A stretch of DNA of 64,000 bases, taken from assembly GCA_030522415.1 (NCBI GenBank), contig CM060112.1, positions 17,105,227 through 17,169,226 of the forward strand, read 5' to 3'. Shown piece after piece: positions 50,531 to 63,835 of the stretch. The position numbers and the translations under genes were made by a program. The DNA is from Channallabes apus (Eukaryota; Chordata; Actinopteri; Siluriformes; Clariidae). The notes under the pieces are model-generated. The model ran no database searches and was not told where the DNA came from. It saw only the letters and a list, made by a program, of their open reading frames with translations. Each line of letters begins with the position of its first letter. The first letter of the stretch is position 1.

Positions 50531-53500
50531 CTAACGATTGAGGTGCTTGAAAGAAGTACCAGTTAAGGACGTGAGTACAGCTGACAAGACATGATCTATC
50601 TCTGTAAAATGTCTTCACATCATAAAAACCTGCAAGTTTAAAAGGGGTTAATAAATTTAACAGTAAATAAACAAAACGAACTGTTTGTTTTGAGGTTATT
50701 GTAACCATTGTGCTATATATTATTACATAAACACAAAAAAAAAAAATCAACACATGCTTAAATGACTACAGTTAAATACAATAGCTGCTGATATTTACTA
50801 TGCGACACTATTCTGTTTTTGCAGCATCTCTCTTTTTAAATATGCTTAGATTTTTAAAAAGGTTTTTGCTTTGTATTTGTCAAAGGGCCACCGTACTTAT
50901 CCTCCATTTGTAAGAAACACACATGAATGATATCATCTCCTCCATAATAACTTGAGAAACACAAGCAACGTCATAGCAAGTCAAGTTTTATTTGCTACAA
51001 GATTTAGGAAAACAATAGTTACAATGGATCAGAACAGAATATACAGGAACCTAAAGAAGGCAAAAAGGACGACACTCGGCCGTGGATGAGGACTCTTATC
51101 AGGGAGGAAGCTGCCTCTGGAGGCAGCATGACATCACCAGAAATTTATAGCTAAAACAAAATGAAAATTTTTGGTCCTCTCCTTTAGGCCTAGATGGCAA
51201 AGAAAGACTTGAGGAATGAAACCCTAAAATCCAAAAAAGACTTTAAGAATTCATCCCTCAATACTTATAAAAAAATAAATAAAGACTAAACCTGGACATT
51301 CCCCAAAACTAAAAAAGCCTGTTAGGATTTTTAATAGTATGGCTTTAAATTTAATGTTAAATTCTGAGCATAAAAGCTATTTTTCTCACATTATTTTAAT
51401 TAAGATGAAATAACTGCTTTCAAAAATATTCAACACACTGCATAATTCCCTGCTTTTTGCTTGGACAATGTTTATTTGGGTGTTTCGGTTTTGAATAAAT
51501 TTATAGTTGCACATATTGATTTTCAACCAGTGTCCTCTCTAAAGTTAGACTCAATTATAGTTTTGTAAATTTTATATCATGGTATTATTATTATTTTTAT
51601 TAATCAGCATGTGTTACACATTAGTGTCCTATTTGCTTGTTTAAAACAAGCACCATAGTTCCATTGTAATTTTTAACCAAAATGCAAAAAGCATAATGAT
51701 GTTTTGAAACATTGAGGCAGGTAAACAGTTTTTTTTTTAAAAGGAAATATCGCAAAATCTTGTGAGAGAATCTTAAATCAAAGTAAGAATATCATGGCAT
51801 TCTAAACATTGTATTTGAAAAAATATAGATATCAATATGCACCTCACTGTAATTGAGGGAAACCCAGCAGGAATTTTCGGTTGTTAAAGTGTTGTGCTGT
51901 TGTAATTTGCCAATGTTACAAATTTTGGGACAACTTTAATATTAGGTTGTTTTAGAAAGTTAGAATGATGACTACTAACGATCAACATCAAAACAATATT
52001 AATACCAAACGGATGGTCACTGGACCCCCTAGGAACTTACTGAGGATGCTCGTAAATGTACATAGCAATGAGCACCAAACAAATAAATAAAGAAACAGCC
52101 ACTTACTAAAATATTAAATTGTCAAAGAATACAAAAGGGTAGAAAACACGCTTCTGAGATCGGTTGTGTGGAACATGGATGTGATACAGGACACGTTACA
52201 GGACAGTAATTCAGGAGTTAAGATGCACCTCAGTATTTCAGAAAGAAAGTGAAACTAAGAGGTAACATTACAACACTAAGAGACGTGTGACATGAGATGC
52301 ATATGTGTGGGAAGCTGTTGTGTCCGTCCCAATCTCTGATCAACCCTGTTAGAAACTTACTATAACGGACCATGTTTGTTAATTGGCATAAATGCTACAT
52401 TTTTCCTTTATTTGAGTTTGTATTTGCAACATTGTTTTTTGGGTAATTAATTCACCATTATTTTAACATAAATGTATTGATAAATTTGTCATTCTAACTT
52501 TCAAAAACAATATTGTCTCAACGGTGAACCTCATCACAACGTTGTCACAACTATATTACAACGCTCGTCCATTGTTAGGGTTCCTGCTGGATTGTGAACA
52601 CTTATCAAAATTTGACAAATAGGGAATGTGATATTTAGATTTCAAGTATGGCTAAATAAAAAATAGATGTAAATTTTCAGTTTTATATATAGATATATAA
52701 ACCACCTCATTGCTACTGATTGAAAACAGGCCACAGAGGAAGTAAAGAACAAACCACAAAACACCAAGAACCAAATCACTATTTATCAAAACGTACAAAA
52801 ATCTAAATATCCAAAAACAACGAAACTAAGCCAAAAAAAAAAAAAAAAAAAAAGCAAGGCTATAACATTCAAATTTAATCCGCCTCGTTTTTGTTGACGA
52901 TTTAGGCATTTCTGTAGAACGGAGTTTGCAGTTAAAACAAGTCAAGCAAGAAAAGTTCAAAATAACAACCTTGGATGTACTGTACAAGCAAACAAAATAT
53001 CTATTCCAAAAGGCAGGAACTGTACAAAAATCTTATTTACAAACCCAGTTCAGGCAGAAGCACAATAGAAATCATTTCCTGGCATCATGGCGCAGAAGTA
53101 CACAAGCACCGTGCTGAGAGTTTAACAGGGGTTGAAATTCATGTTTGACAAATAAAACACACAGGGAATGTTCTTAAAGCAGCAATAAGAACCTTGCAAA
53201 ATATAATCATTATTTCCATCTTATGTGTTGAACAGAATTTTCAGATTCCTTTACTACCTTTTGACTCGTACAGACTTCCAGTCAAATGCTTTTGAACACA
53301 AATGTTGCCTGATAAACCACCTGTAATTATCATTTTTCCACAATAATACTATTATGTGTTCGGGATAATAAACAGTGGTTTGTTTGGGGTAAAACACATT
53401 GTTAATGCCGTGGCAACAAATTTTAAATAAAATGGTCCATGTATTCGAAAAAAATCATTACTTGGTCAAGAAAGATTTTACTTGTTCATGCACGGAATCC

Positions 53501-56500
53501 AAACCAGTTGTAATGCTGTGTGTCATATAAACATCACTTCTCATTGTTCTATATAAATGGCCATTAATGTCAATAAACATCATATCAGGATTCCAGGTAT
53601 AACAATTTTAGCTTTAATAAACACAGCACAATAAATGTTTTTTTTTTATCATAAAATACAGTAAAATATTATTTAATGTGGCAACATGTTGTAGTTAGGG
53701 AGCAGTTCTGGACACGGCTCAGGACAAAGCCTGCAATTCAGAAAGCAGCAGATGAACCGGTTTCCTCTATGGTTTCTTATTTTAATAATGAATTTTTTTA
53801 ATGTTGAACAATTTCTTACCTTTAACAGGAACAAGTCCCTGTCTGTCTTAAAGCTCAAAAATTCAGAACTGAGGTGCATTGCATTACAATAGTTCCTGTT
53901 TGAAAGATTTTCCTGCTCTGCACACTGAATGTGAATTTTGTCACCCAGAACGTGAATACTGTATGACACAAGTTGTTTTTGGTCTTTCGGCTGCTCCCAT
54001 TGAGGGGTCATCACAGCAAACCATCTGTCCCGCATATAACTTGGCGCATGTTTTACAGTGGATACACTTCCTGATGCAACCCTCCCATTTTCTCCGGGTC
54101 TGGGACCGGCACTGCATCCAGTGGCTGGGGTTTGGGCATTGGGTGGGAACTCGATTAGAAAAAAACCTACCACTGAGCCCCCAATACCCTTGCGAGTATA
54201 ATGTAAGTGATTGTGGCTAAATTCGACAACCCTCGTTCAGTGCAGAAACGCATTCCAACTCGATCGATTTAGCTCAACGCGACTGCAGAAGCCTCACGTG
54301 AGTCTCAGCTGAACTTTGGAAACCATAAAACATAAAGAGGGTTGTGATATTTGGCTCTGAATTGACTTACATTGCATTTACAGTGCGTTCTGGGTGACTT
54401 CATTGTTGTTGTGCAGGGCAGAAACATTTATAATGATTAAGACCTATGGTAATGTACTTATATGCTTACATCAAAATTAAACATTCAAAGTATCCCTTTA
54501 AAGGTTCAGTCAGTGATTTTTATTATAATTCTCAATAATTCTGGATCAGTGTGCAAATCTGCTTAAAAGTGAAATTGGGATCTCTGGCACATTCTGTGTG
54601 GGATCTCCAGATGTTTTTAGTTTTTTTTTTTTTTTTTTTTTAATGGAGGACACTGATTGTTTCAACAGGAATTTGCAATTTTACTTTTCAAAACATTTTA
54701 CATACTGTATAAATCACTGACTGTAACTGTGAAGTCTTTTAACCATAAATTGTACATCTCCAGGTCTTATCATTTAACTGGCAGGACCACTGGTGTTCCT
54801 CTGCAAGGGTATATTAAATATTTGTATGGCTATGTAGGAGCATATTTATTCCACCTATTTGGTGGATTTTATAAGACTAGTAATAATAATAAAAATTAAA
54901 AAAAAGCTAAATTTGCAGTAAAGCAAATAAATGGAATTATATTGAATTAATGTTTTGCAAGTGTAGACTTTGATAAATCAAGAAAAACTATACATGCACA
55001 AAGTGTATACATTATGAAGAGAACAATTTCTGTTGCATTATATAATTGCAAATCAGAAATGAGTGCACACTACGGTTTGCCAAGGAAAGACTAAGAGAAA
55101 GAAGTAAAGGGTGTCTCCCATTTCAATTTCCAAAATAGTTTCAGGCTTGTTTTAGTTTTAGATAATCCTGCTATATAATAACTTTTTTTTTGTCATTGCA
55201 ACTGATGCAATACTGTGATAATTAATTCTCATAAGCAATTACTACGATGTAAAAATTTTCTTGCACATGCTTCAGCAGGAATTAAACACTGGGTCCATTT
55301 GTATTTTTTACTCTAGTTAAAAAAGGAAAGAAAAAAAAAACCCTCAAACTGTTTTTCAAAACTAAGAACTATTCCCTGCATCAGTAAGTTTAGGACGGTA
55401 TTAAAGACTCAAGTAGCAGCGTCGTCAAGTATTTCCTTCTTTTTTTTTTCTTCTTTTTTTTTATTTAAGAAATGGCTCTGGGTGCAAGTTGTAAAATAGG
55501 TTTCAAGGTGCTTCACACTTCCTCCCAGTCATTAAAGAAATCAAGATACAAAAAAAAAAACTAAAATAAAAAAACAAAATAAGTGAAACGTAGAAGAAAA
55601 ACTCTATAATCGTTCCAAGAATGTTTAAACATGGTGAAAACATCTGTATAGAGATCTATCGATTGACATATTTACATGTACATGCAGAGGCACTGTTGGA
55701 GCCGCTGTTTCACTCTGAGCATGCTCAGTCAACTTTTCCCCCTATATATACACTACATGTATATATATGTAAATCGAAACAGCAGTCCCTGCCTCTTAAA
55801 TGCATATACACAGAACCCTACAGCGCCTGTGAACAGTCCATGCAGAGTTTAACAAACTCCGTCGACGACATACAAAAGGGCAGCAGCTACTTTAGAAAGC
55901 AATTTGTTTTGACCTTTTCTTTTTCCTTATACATGTACAGCCAGGAAAAGTCCAAGTCCTTGGGTCACTTTTTTTCATTGCCTTTAACCTAGAACATGCA
56001 GGGGGGGGGGAGGTATTTCTCTGTTCACTGGCATCTGGAGCCATTCTAAAAGCTGAAGGCAAAATCATCAGGCATCCAAAGGACATCAGGAAAGGTTAGA
56101 CTTGATATTGATTCCATTCATACATGCAGACGTTCATGCTTGCTTCAATCAAACATTCTGTCCTACTCCAGACTGATATTACAGATGAGTACAAAAAATA
56201 AAAAAAAAGAACCCCCCCCACACACACAAAAAAATTAATTGTGGCATTCGTGTATTAATTCTCACATTAATCACTGCTAGATATTTCTACTGCACACTCT
56301 TTCTATGAGCATCCTTTACTCCCTTGCTGTGGTTGATGGTCAGATTGTCATATAAGCTGCTTCCACACTTTTTTTTTCTCCACCCCCCCATTTTATCATA
56401 TGCAGAAAAGTAGATGTACCACATCTATTAAGACAAAACCCTGGAATCCTGGATGGCTGTGTTATTGGGTTATCTGAGAGAGGACGTTGTATTGTTTCCT

Positions 56501-57742
56501 GCCGTTGCTTTGGAAAGGCTGGCACCAATGAAGACCTGAGAGGCGTTCTGATTAGGTGGATATGCATGTGTGTGGATATAGCTAAATGGAAATGAGGGTG
56601 GGGGGGGGGGGAAACCTACTCTGAAATAAATATAAAAAAAAAAAAGATAAAATAAAAACAAGAGTCCAGAAGTCTGAAATCACACTAAGTTAATTCCATA
56701 TAAGGAATTAGCATTTCACTGCATATCGTACTGTGTGTGACTGTGTATGTGATAAATAAAAGTTTAATTTGAACACACTGCCATTAAAGCAATATATCAA
56801 ATAACGAGAAATTCTGAACTTCTAACTTTTCTACTTTACTCAAGTTGTTGCAGATCATACAACTTTTTAACGCAAAAAAATTGCCATAAAATTTTAAACT
56901 AATGCAAAATACCAGAATTATAATTAGCGGCCTCAGACTTTTGAATCACTGAGAGTTATTTATCTTCTGTCTTCTGTCGATGTTCTGAGATGCTTTTTGT
57001 TCAAAGACGCAGCTCGTAATTAAAAAGATTATTCCAATCCCATGTAATCACTGTATACCTGAAAAACTAATTCAAATACAGTATAATATAGAATATTGAC
57101 ATCTTACTTAAAAAAAAATTTTTTTAAGGTCATTGTTTAATTTTTTTTTCCTTCATTCCGTTAACTTAAAATCCATTTATAGATAGAAAAGGAATGGTCT
57201 CGTCAATCATTTTACATTACTGTTGGAAAATTAAAATAAAAAAAATGTATAACTTTTACTTTGAAATGATACCTCGTGTTGATTCATGATCCTGATCATG
57301 GATAACTGCTTGTCGTTGCTAAGGCAACCGTATTTAAGCCACAAGGTAGGTAATCACCTAATCATATTCAATAATTTTATGAGAAAAGGATGAGTGAAAT
57401 AAAAAAAAATAAGTACTTTAGCACAAGCCATCATATGTAGACTTTATGGTCTGTTTTATATATACTGTATATATGTATTTTTTTAATCTTAAGACCAAAA
57501 AAAAAAAAGAAGCAAAAACATCACAATAACTGAATGTAGATATTGAATATTTCTGTATCCAAATATGAGAAAATATAAACAGTTGAGTCAGAGGCTACCT
57601 TGAAGCGAGGAAGCCCATTTACATGGTCAGAAAACTGGAGTCTTTTTAAAAATTTGCACGTGGAAGGAGCCAAGTGAGTGAATCGTGTTTACAAAATCCT
57701 GACTGAAGGAAGAAGTCACAAGGAGGCGTGGCACAGACCCAA
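50531..57742 (-). other. Gene-free stretch, probably long PITPNC1 3' UTR plus spacer
   Basis: No supported coding exon occurs. The sequence is AT-rich with many short A/T runs and downstream of the PITPNC1 stop. Mammalian PITPNC1 has a multi-kilobase 3' UTR, so the part nearest 57742 is likely transcribed, but I cannot place the poly(A) site. Candidate minus-strand AATAAA sites include one near 54845-54850. Confidence 0.4.
53965..54200. repeat. Widespread fish dispersed repeat
   Basis: CGGCTGCTCCCATTGAGGGG, then CTTCCTGATGCAACCCTCCC, then GGGACCGGCACTGC and GTGGCTGGGGTTTGG match, in order, a repeat found across fish genomes. The family is not assigned. Confidence 0.6.
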
Positions 57743-58053
57743 TCACTCTGTCTGGTTGGTCGCAGGGCTGAGAGAGGCGTGGTTAGGGGCTGGGACGGGC
57801 ATAGACTGGCCGGGTTCGGGCAGAGTGAGCGTCTCAGGGGCGGATTTCTTGCGAGGTCGCTCCTTGGGGACGGAGAGGAACTCGGGGGCGTCGGTGTAGA
57901 GCGGGGTGGACGGAGCACTGGCCGGGCCGCTGAGCGCCAGAGATGAGAGCGGCATCTCGCCAATGGAAATGGACGGAGGGAACATGCCGATTTTCTGGTT
58001 GGTGGCCTCCTGGATCCTGCGCTCAAACTCTCTCACCTCATCCATTGTCATGT
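57743..58053 (-). CDS. pitpnc1: PITPNC1 long-isoform last exon
   Basis: It encodes DMTMDEVREFERRIQEATNQ, then KIGMFPPSISIGEMP, then FLSVPKERPRKKSAPETLTL, and stops at 57743. The acceptor is TTTTTAAG|AC. RKKSAPE resembles the phosphoserine site used for 14-3-3 binding in the human long isoform. Confidence 0.9.
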
Positions 58054-60009
58054 CTTAAAAAAAATGGAAAAAAAAGAAAGAAAGAAATATTAAATAAAAA
58101 TTAAAAAAAGAGTTTGAGTCTGTAATTTTATGGAATAAATCTATACGTTAAATTTCCATTAAAACTGTTGTTGTTTTTTTGTAATATTGCATTATTTTTG
58201 CATTCCCCTCCAGCTTCTTTACCTCTCATGATTTCACACTTTAACCAAAAGACATTTCGTAAAAGCTCTTTTATAATAATACCAGCAGTTACATTAAACC
58301 AAATGATGACGGAATGCATGAAGCCGGTTGGATGGATTATGAGTTAGGCGGTCAAGAAAGTGAGAGGATCTGGGATTTTATTTCAGGTGATGATAATCAT
58401 TGTACTCACTGCTACATAAAAAAAAGAAAAAGTGAATCGGGGCAGAAGGCTGGATCTTGTTAAGGAAGAAGATATTTAAAAAGAAATCCACACATACGCT
58501 GACTTTGTCAAGGATTCCTAAGCCATCCAGAGATGGAGATGAATCGGTGGATTGTTCTTGCTGTTCATAGCCAACTTTAATGTTGGTTTTCTCATGCATG
58601 TGCTTCTCGTAGTCCCGAACATCATCCAAAGTCATATCTGCAAAGGCAGGGGGGGGGGGGGGAGGTAGGGGCAGAAACCATGGGGGGCAAAAACCACATC
58701 TTCAGTTAGGAACACTGAGGGCGGGGCATGGTGGTGGTGTCACAGGGTTAGGATTCAGTGTTAAAGGTCGAGCCAGAAGAATGAGCGAGGAGGATTTCTT
58801 TTGGTGCCGGTTAGTCAGTGATTGAGGTGAGAGGATGTTAGAGCCAGCTGTTTAACCCCTGGGATCACCAGGCATGAGTGAGAAAATTTGAGAGATTTCT
58901 TGGAAGAAAAGAGCGGAATAAAAAGAAACGGAGAAGTAGAATAAGAGACGGCAAACCTGAAGAAGTGCATATTTACCATCCTTCAGTGTAGAACATTAAA
59001 GCAGAGAACATAAAGGGCAACATTCCCAGGCAAAAGAAAGAAAGAAACAAAAAAAACCCCATGTATTTAAAGACCAAATTCAGGATCATACATCATGCTA
59101 AAGAGCCTGAAAGGTAATATTAAATTAAGATCAAAGAAAGGACGGAGAAACGTTACAGGCGAATATGATGAGAGTAATGATTTTTAATCAGCATCAGCCT
59201 TTTCTTTTATTGCACTTACCTCCTGTCACATGACCTAACGCTTTAACAAGCTGCTATTCACATTAGCATAATGTGTATAATTAGTATAATGCAGCCCTGC
59301 CTGAAACATACCGATCCACTCATCCACCCAGGCAAAGGCCTGTCTATGACCCAGCAACAGCACGTCCCGCACCACCTGTAGGATGGAAATTTAATAAAAT
59401 TAATAAAATAAAATTACTAAGAAATTTAATAAAATGTAACTTAAGTTCTCTTATACTAGAGAACAGTTCAAATATTTCTGAATGAATACTCTGAAAAAGA
59501 AATAAAAATGCCGGTGAGGTTGAGGCATGAATGAGATTATTTGTTTACGATGTTCTAAACTTGAAATCACTCGCGTACAATGATGAACCTTTCTGTAACA
59601 ATAATGAATAAACATGAAAAATTGGTATTTAGAATGCCTGTACAGTGGAACCTTGGATTACGAGCATAATTCGTTCCGGATGCGTATTCCAAAACACTTG
59701 TAAACCAAAGTAAATTTTCACATAAGAAATATTGGAAATTCTAATTATTCGTGCCAGTGTTTCCATTTATGCACACAGGCACTGTGTGTGTATCTGTGTT
59801 TTTCTCTCTCTTGCGCTGCTGAGTGTGTGTGTTATATGTGTGCGCATGTGTAATTTGACACCGTGCCGGTTGTGTGTGAGTGAAGCACCCCCTCTCTGCT
59901 TCACACACACAAACATTAAAGGCGAGAGAGAGAGAGAACCGGCACGGTGTCAAATTACGCGCACACACATAACACACAATCAAACACTGACACACACTAA
60001 AGACAAGAG

Positions 60010-60040
<31 letters not shown>

Positions 60041-61462
60041 ACCGGTGCGGTGTCAAATTACGCGCGCGCGCGCACACAACACACAATCCGCAGCGCAAGA
60101 GAAAGAAAAACACACACACACACACGGTTGTTGATTATACCAGTGAGAAACGCGCACTAAGACCCAGCAGGGGAGACTATTACCCACAGTTCCGCAGCGC
60201 AAGAGAGAGACAAACCATTGGCTCAGTTGTGATCACGTGACGCCCGGCATCAAATCAAGAAGCGTAAACCAAGACAATGCTCGTTTTCCAAGTCAAAATG
60301 TATTAAAAATCTTTGCTCGTCTTGCGGAACACTCGCAAACCGCGTTGCTCGTAATCCGAGGTTTTACTGTATTTAGAAAACCTAAATGAAATAATAGAAA
60401 GTTAATATGGAGAACAAAGTAAGTATTTGGCATCATTTACGTATCATTTAATACCTACAGACACAGTTTAGGGCCTTGGCTTACACAACATCGATCTATA
60501 TTTACAGAATTAAATGTTGAGTGATGAATAAAATATGAATTTCAGACTCATCGATATCACTGCAAACTATTATATATGCCATATACTGTAAAGCACTTGG
60601 TATCCAGTCTAAAGGCATAATGAAAGCGTACCTTGTGTACAAACTGCTCGACGCGTGTCTGGAGGCCCCACACCTCAAACTTGACGGTGACGAGTTTGTA
60701 GGAGCACATGACGGGAGTCTCTGTGTCCCGCCAGCCTTCCTGCAGCATGCCGCGAGACGTCTTCTCTGATTTGAAGTAGCGCAGATCCTGCATATAATTA
60801 TTATTTTAATAGGGTGTATATGCATGAGAAATTAACCTGTACAAATGAATATTATACTGAGTTTCCTTCTGAGCATTAATAATATTCCTTCATATAAACA
60901 GGCTTCTGGACAAATTTCCCAATTGTGTAGTGATTCCTTAAAAGGAAAATCATTTGAATGAATGAGGAGCAGAGATAATTATAAAACCTATTATAAATGC
61001 TAAAAATAGCCCAAAAGATCTGATGGGTTAGTGACATAATGTTAATCTCTGACATTTCGACAGTGTGTACGATGGGAGTTGTTTTTCTTTTTCAAATCAA
61101 AGTAACAAAAGCCAAAACAGCACAGCATGCACATACTGTACACAAATACTGAAAGCATTTACTCATCATTACTCATTATCGTCATTAACTTGCGTTAAAA
61201 AGAGAATGATCTAAAACAAAAAGCATTTTACTTACAAACCACTTGACTAGATTTCCTAAATCAAAATATCCAGAGCTGCACATTTATCCATTATCCTCTC
61301 CTCCATGTTAACTGCAGACATGTACAACATTACATGACATCCTCAGAGAGGAGAGGTTATGATTTCTCACCTCTGTCTCCTTGTAGTAGCGCTCTGGAAT
61401 CTCATCGTAAGCGATATCTATGAAACACACTTCTCGCTCCTGTTCCTTCAGCTCATTTTCAA

Positions 61463-61466
<4 letters not shown>
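57743..61466 (-). CDS. pitpnc1: PITPNC1 (RdgB-beta) 3' coding exons; 5' part outside window
   Basis: PITPNC1 is a cytoplasmic phosphatidylinositol/phosphatidic acid transfer protein of the RdgB class. Exons in window: 61466-61371 (IFENELKEQEREVCFIDIAY), 60787-60632 (DLRYFKSEKTSRGML, then VMCSYKLVTVKFEVWGLQTR), 59375-59312 (VVRDVLLLGHRQAFAWVDEW) and one of two last exons. With the long last exon the C-terminus runs 58053-57743. Junction phases agree (0, 0, 1). The lipid-pocket N-terminal half of the PITP domain lies to the right of the window: I looked for its IHIETKYEDN-type exon in 61467-64000 without success. Confidence 0.93.
58378..58637 (-). CDS. pitpnc1: PITPNC1 short-isoform alternative last exon
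   Basis: TTTGCAG|AT starts DMTLDDVRDYEKHMHEKTNI, homologous to the start of the long last exon and close to the human short isoform. It enters in the same phase. Reading on reaches a TAA at 58378-58380, but the last 40 codons are hydrophobic and intron-like. A donor AAA|GTCAGC at about 58497 exists but would put the long exon out of frame. The 3' half of this exon is uncertain. Confidence 0.7.
59643..60369. mobile_element. TA-flanked non-autonomous hairpin element
   Basis: TA at both ends (59641-59642, 60370-60371). The left end CAGTGGAACCTTGGATTACG and the complement of the right end CAGTAAAACCTCGGATTACG are inverted repeats. This is the Tc1/mariner-type pattern. Inside are several GT/CA runs and a 21-bp perfect hairpin (59851-59871 with 59937-59957), whose right arm is repeated at 60040-60060 with two changes. 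It lies in the PITPNC1 intron and has no coding capacity. Confidence 0.75.

Positions 61467-61468
<2 letters not shown>

Positions 61469-61517
<49 letters not shown>
61469..61517. repeat. pitpnc1: (AC)n microsatellite at PITPNC1 acceptor
   Basis: About 24 AC units (GT on the sense strand) directly adjoin the TGTAG acceptor of the exon at 61466, taking the place of a normal pyrimidine tract. Confidence 0.95.
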
Positions 61518-61519
<2 letters not shown>

Positions 61520-62431
61520 CAGTCGACAGACAAATTACACATAAGAGAATGAACACGGTGTACAGTACATTAGTGCATTAAAGTAACTGGGACATCTAGT
61601 CAGTAACTAAGAGACAATGTAGGATGGTAATTACGGTAAAATGCCCTGAGCTATATCTGATTAAAATCACTGTATTTAGTCTCAATCTAAAATGTCAACT
61701 CTAACTATGATGGAGACATTAAGCACTACAGTACTACTAGTGATCTTACAGCGCGATAGATAAAAATTCCTGTGAAATGTACAACACAAATCCGATAAAG
61801 CAGATCATCGACACATAGCACACAGTGCATATGTACAAATGTATATAAAAAAATTTCCATTAGCAAATAATCCAATTTAAAAATCATCACGTCCGTAAAT
61901 AGTGTATTATAAAGCCCTAATTCCCTTGCACATTGCATGAAGATGTAATTCTTTTTAAAGTTTTATTGTAGTTAATCCTCATTTAATTATAATTAACGAA
62001 CTAACGAAAAAATAACCTAAATAATAAAAAGACAGAAATTTCCAAAATAGCAATGAATGTTTTTATAGACGGGTCCAGAAGAACAGCATGCTTTAGACAA
62101 CAGGACTTCGTTATACGAGTCCTCGCACATGTAAGCTGACGAGATCAATCCTGAATTCATAATCAACACGATGCAGATCTGATTATATTTAGTACTGGTA
62201 ATCAGTATAATTAGTACTGGTGGTGAAAACCTGCAGTGTTCTACTGGGATCCATGGCGCATTATTTTTGCAGTATTCCCACTAGAGGGCGCTGTGGGTTT
62301 GGTCTTTGGTGATATTATACAAGGCACTTTAAATGTCAAAATAAGTCTTTTACTACGAATACATGTATAACCACCATCCAGTGAATCAAACATGAATTAA
62401 GATGCGTCTGAAGCTGGAAGAGTGTCTGTGC

Positions 62432-62476
<45 letters not shown>

Positions 62477-63800
62477 ATATATATAGAGCGCAGTAAAGAG
62501 AGCGTGCCAGGTTTGCGCTGCCTATAACACGCACAATAGCTCCCTTAGTCTTTTGTACTCTTTGAATGCGAGAAAATCACTGGGTATAAGAGAGTCCCCC
62601 GCAAATGTGACGCTCACTCCCGCTGAGATAAACAGCAAGGAGTCTCAGGATCCCAGAATCGCCGCATTGCAAAACCAGCCTGCGATACTGGAAATAAGCC
62701 TCTGTTTTTTTTGTTGGTACGTTTTTTCCCCCCAACATGCATCAGTATTTTCGTTGGTATCTGGAAAAGCTTCTGGATGAATTTCACCCAGACTTTCCAG
62801 AACTGCATTAACTACACCACTGAAATTCTCTCCTGTACCTCATAAATTATTATCCTCGCTTTATATGTAAAGCAGTGCCAGTATTATTTTACTGGCTGTA
62901 TTTTTTTAATAGTAACTGAAGAGATGGGATATTCCTCACTGGCCAAGTCAGTCATCTGATCTCAGGCCAATAGATCTTGTTTTTCCACTTACTTGAAACA
63001 AGACTGAAGGCATAAAGATCCAAAAACAGCAGTACAAGGCAGCTGCACTAAACGCCTGGCAAAGCATCGTGAGGGAGGAAACTCAGTATTTATTCATGGC
63101 TGTGGATTCCAGACTTCAGGAAGTCGTTGACTGCGAAAGGATTTTCTACGAAAGTACTAAAGGCAATCCTTATGTTTGTAATTATGTTAGTTTGTTCCCT
63201 TATTTATGAGCCACAGGGTGTATGTATGTGTGTGTTTATAAAAATGGTTGTATTTCCTGAAAATTGAGAGTTTCATTTAAAATGTAATGTGGTGATGTAC
63301 AGAGGCCAAATGGCAAAAACGTATCTTTGTTCCAAAATACTGTATATCAAAACACACACACACACACACCTGTATGATGCCTTATGAACATCCATGATTT
63401 ATTCTTGCCTTGCACCCAGTGTTCTGAGGTTGGACCGAGACTCTATCTAGACTACTGCTGCTTCGAATAATTAACTTTTAATATGACCTTTTCATTAATA
63501 AAATATGATCATTTACAGCATCAGGCTCTTAAAAACAAAAACTGCAGTAGTAAAAGTTCTTAGTGAAATGGAGATGCTGTGGGCTGAGGGATCTCAGCTG
63601 TGTGTGAGTGTGTGCTGCTTCCCCGACCGCCCTCGGGTCCAGCACGGTCAGCCCTGATCAATACCTGAGCTTTTACAACACAGACGTAGTACATCAGAGA
63701 CAGAGGGAGACTGAAAAGAAGAGATATGGGAAAAGAGATAGTGTGTGTAGCAAGTGAACTATGGATTGACTGTGTTATAAGTCCAACACAGTTTAAGAGC

Positions 63801-63835
<35 letters not shown>

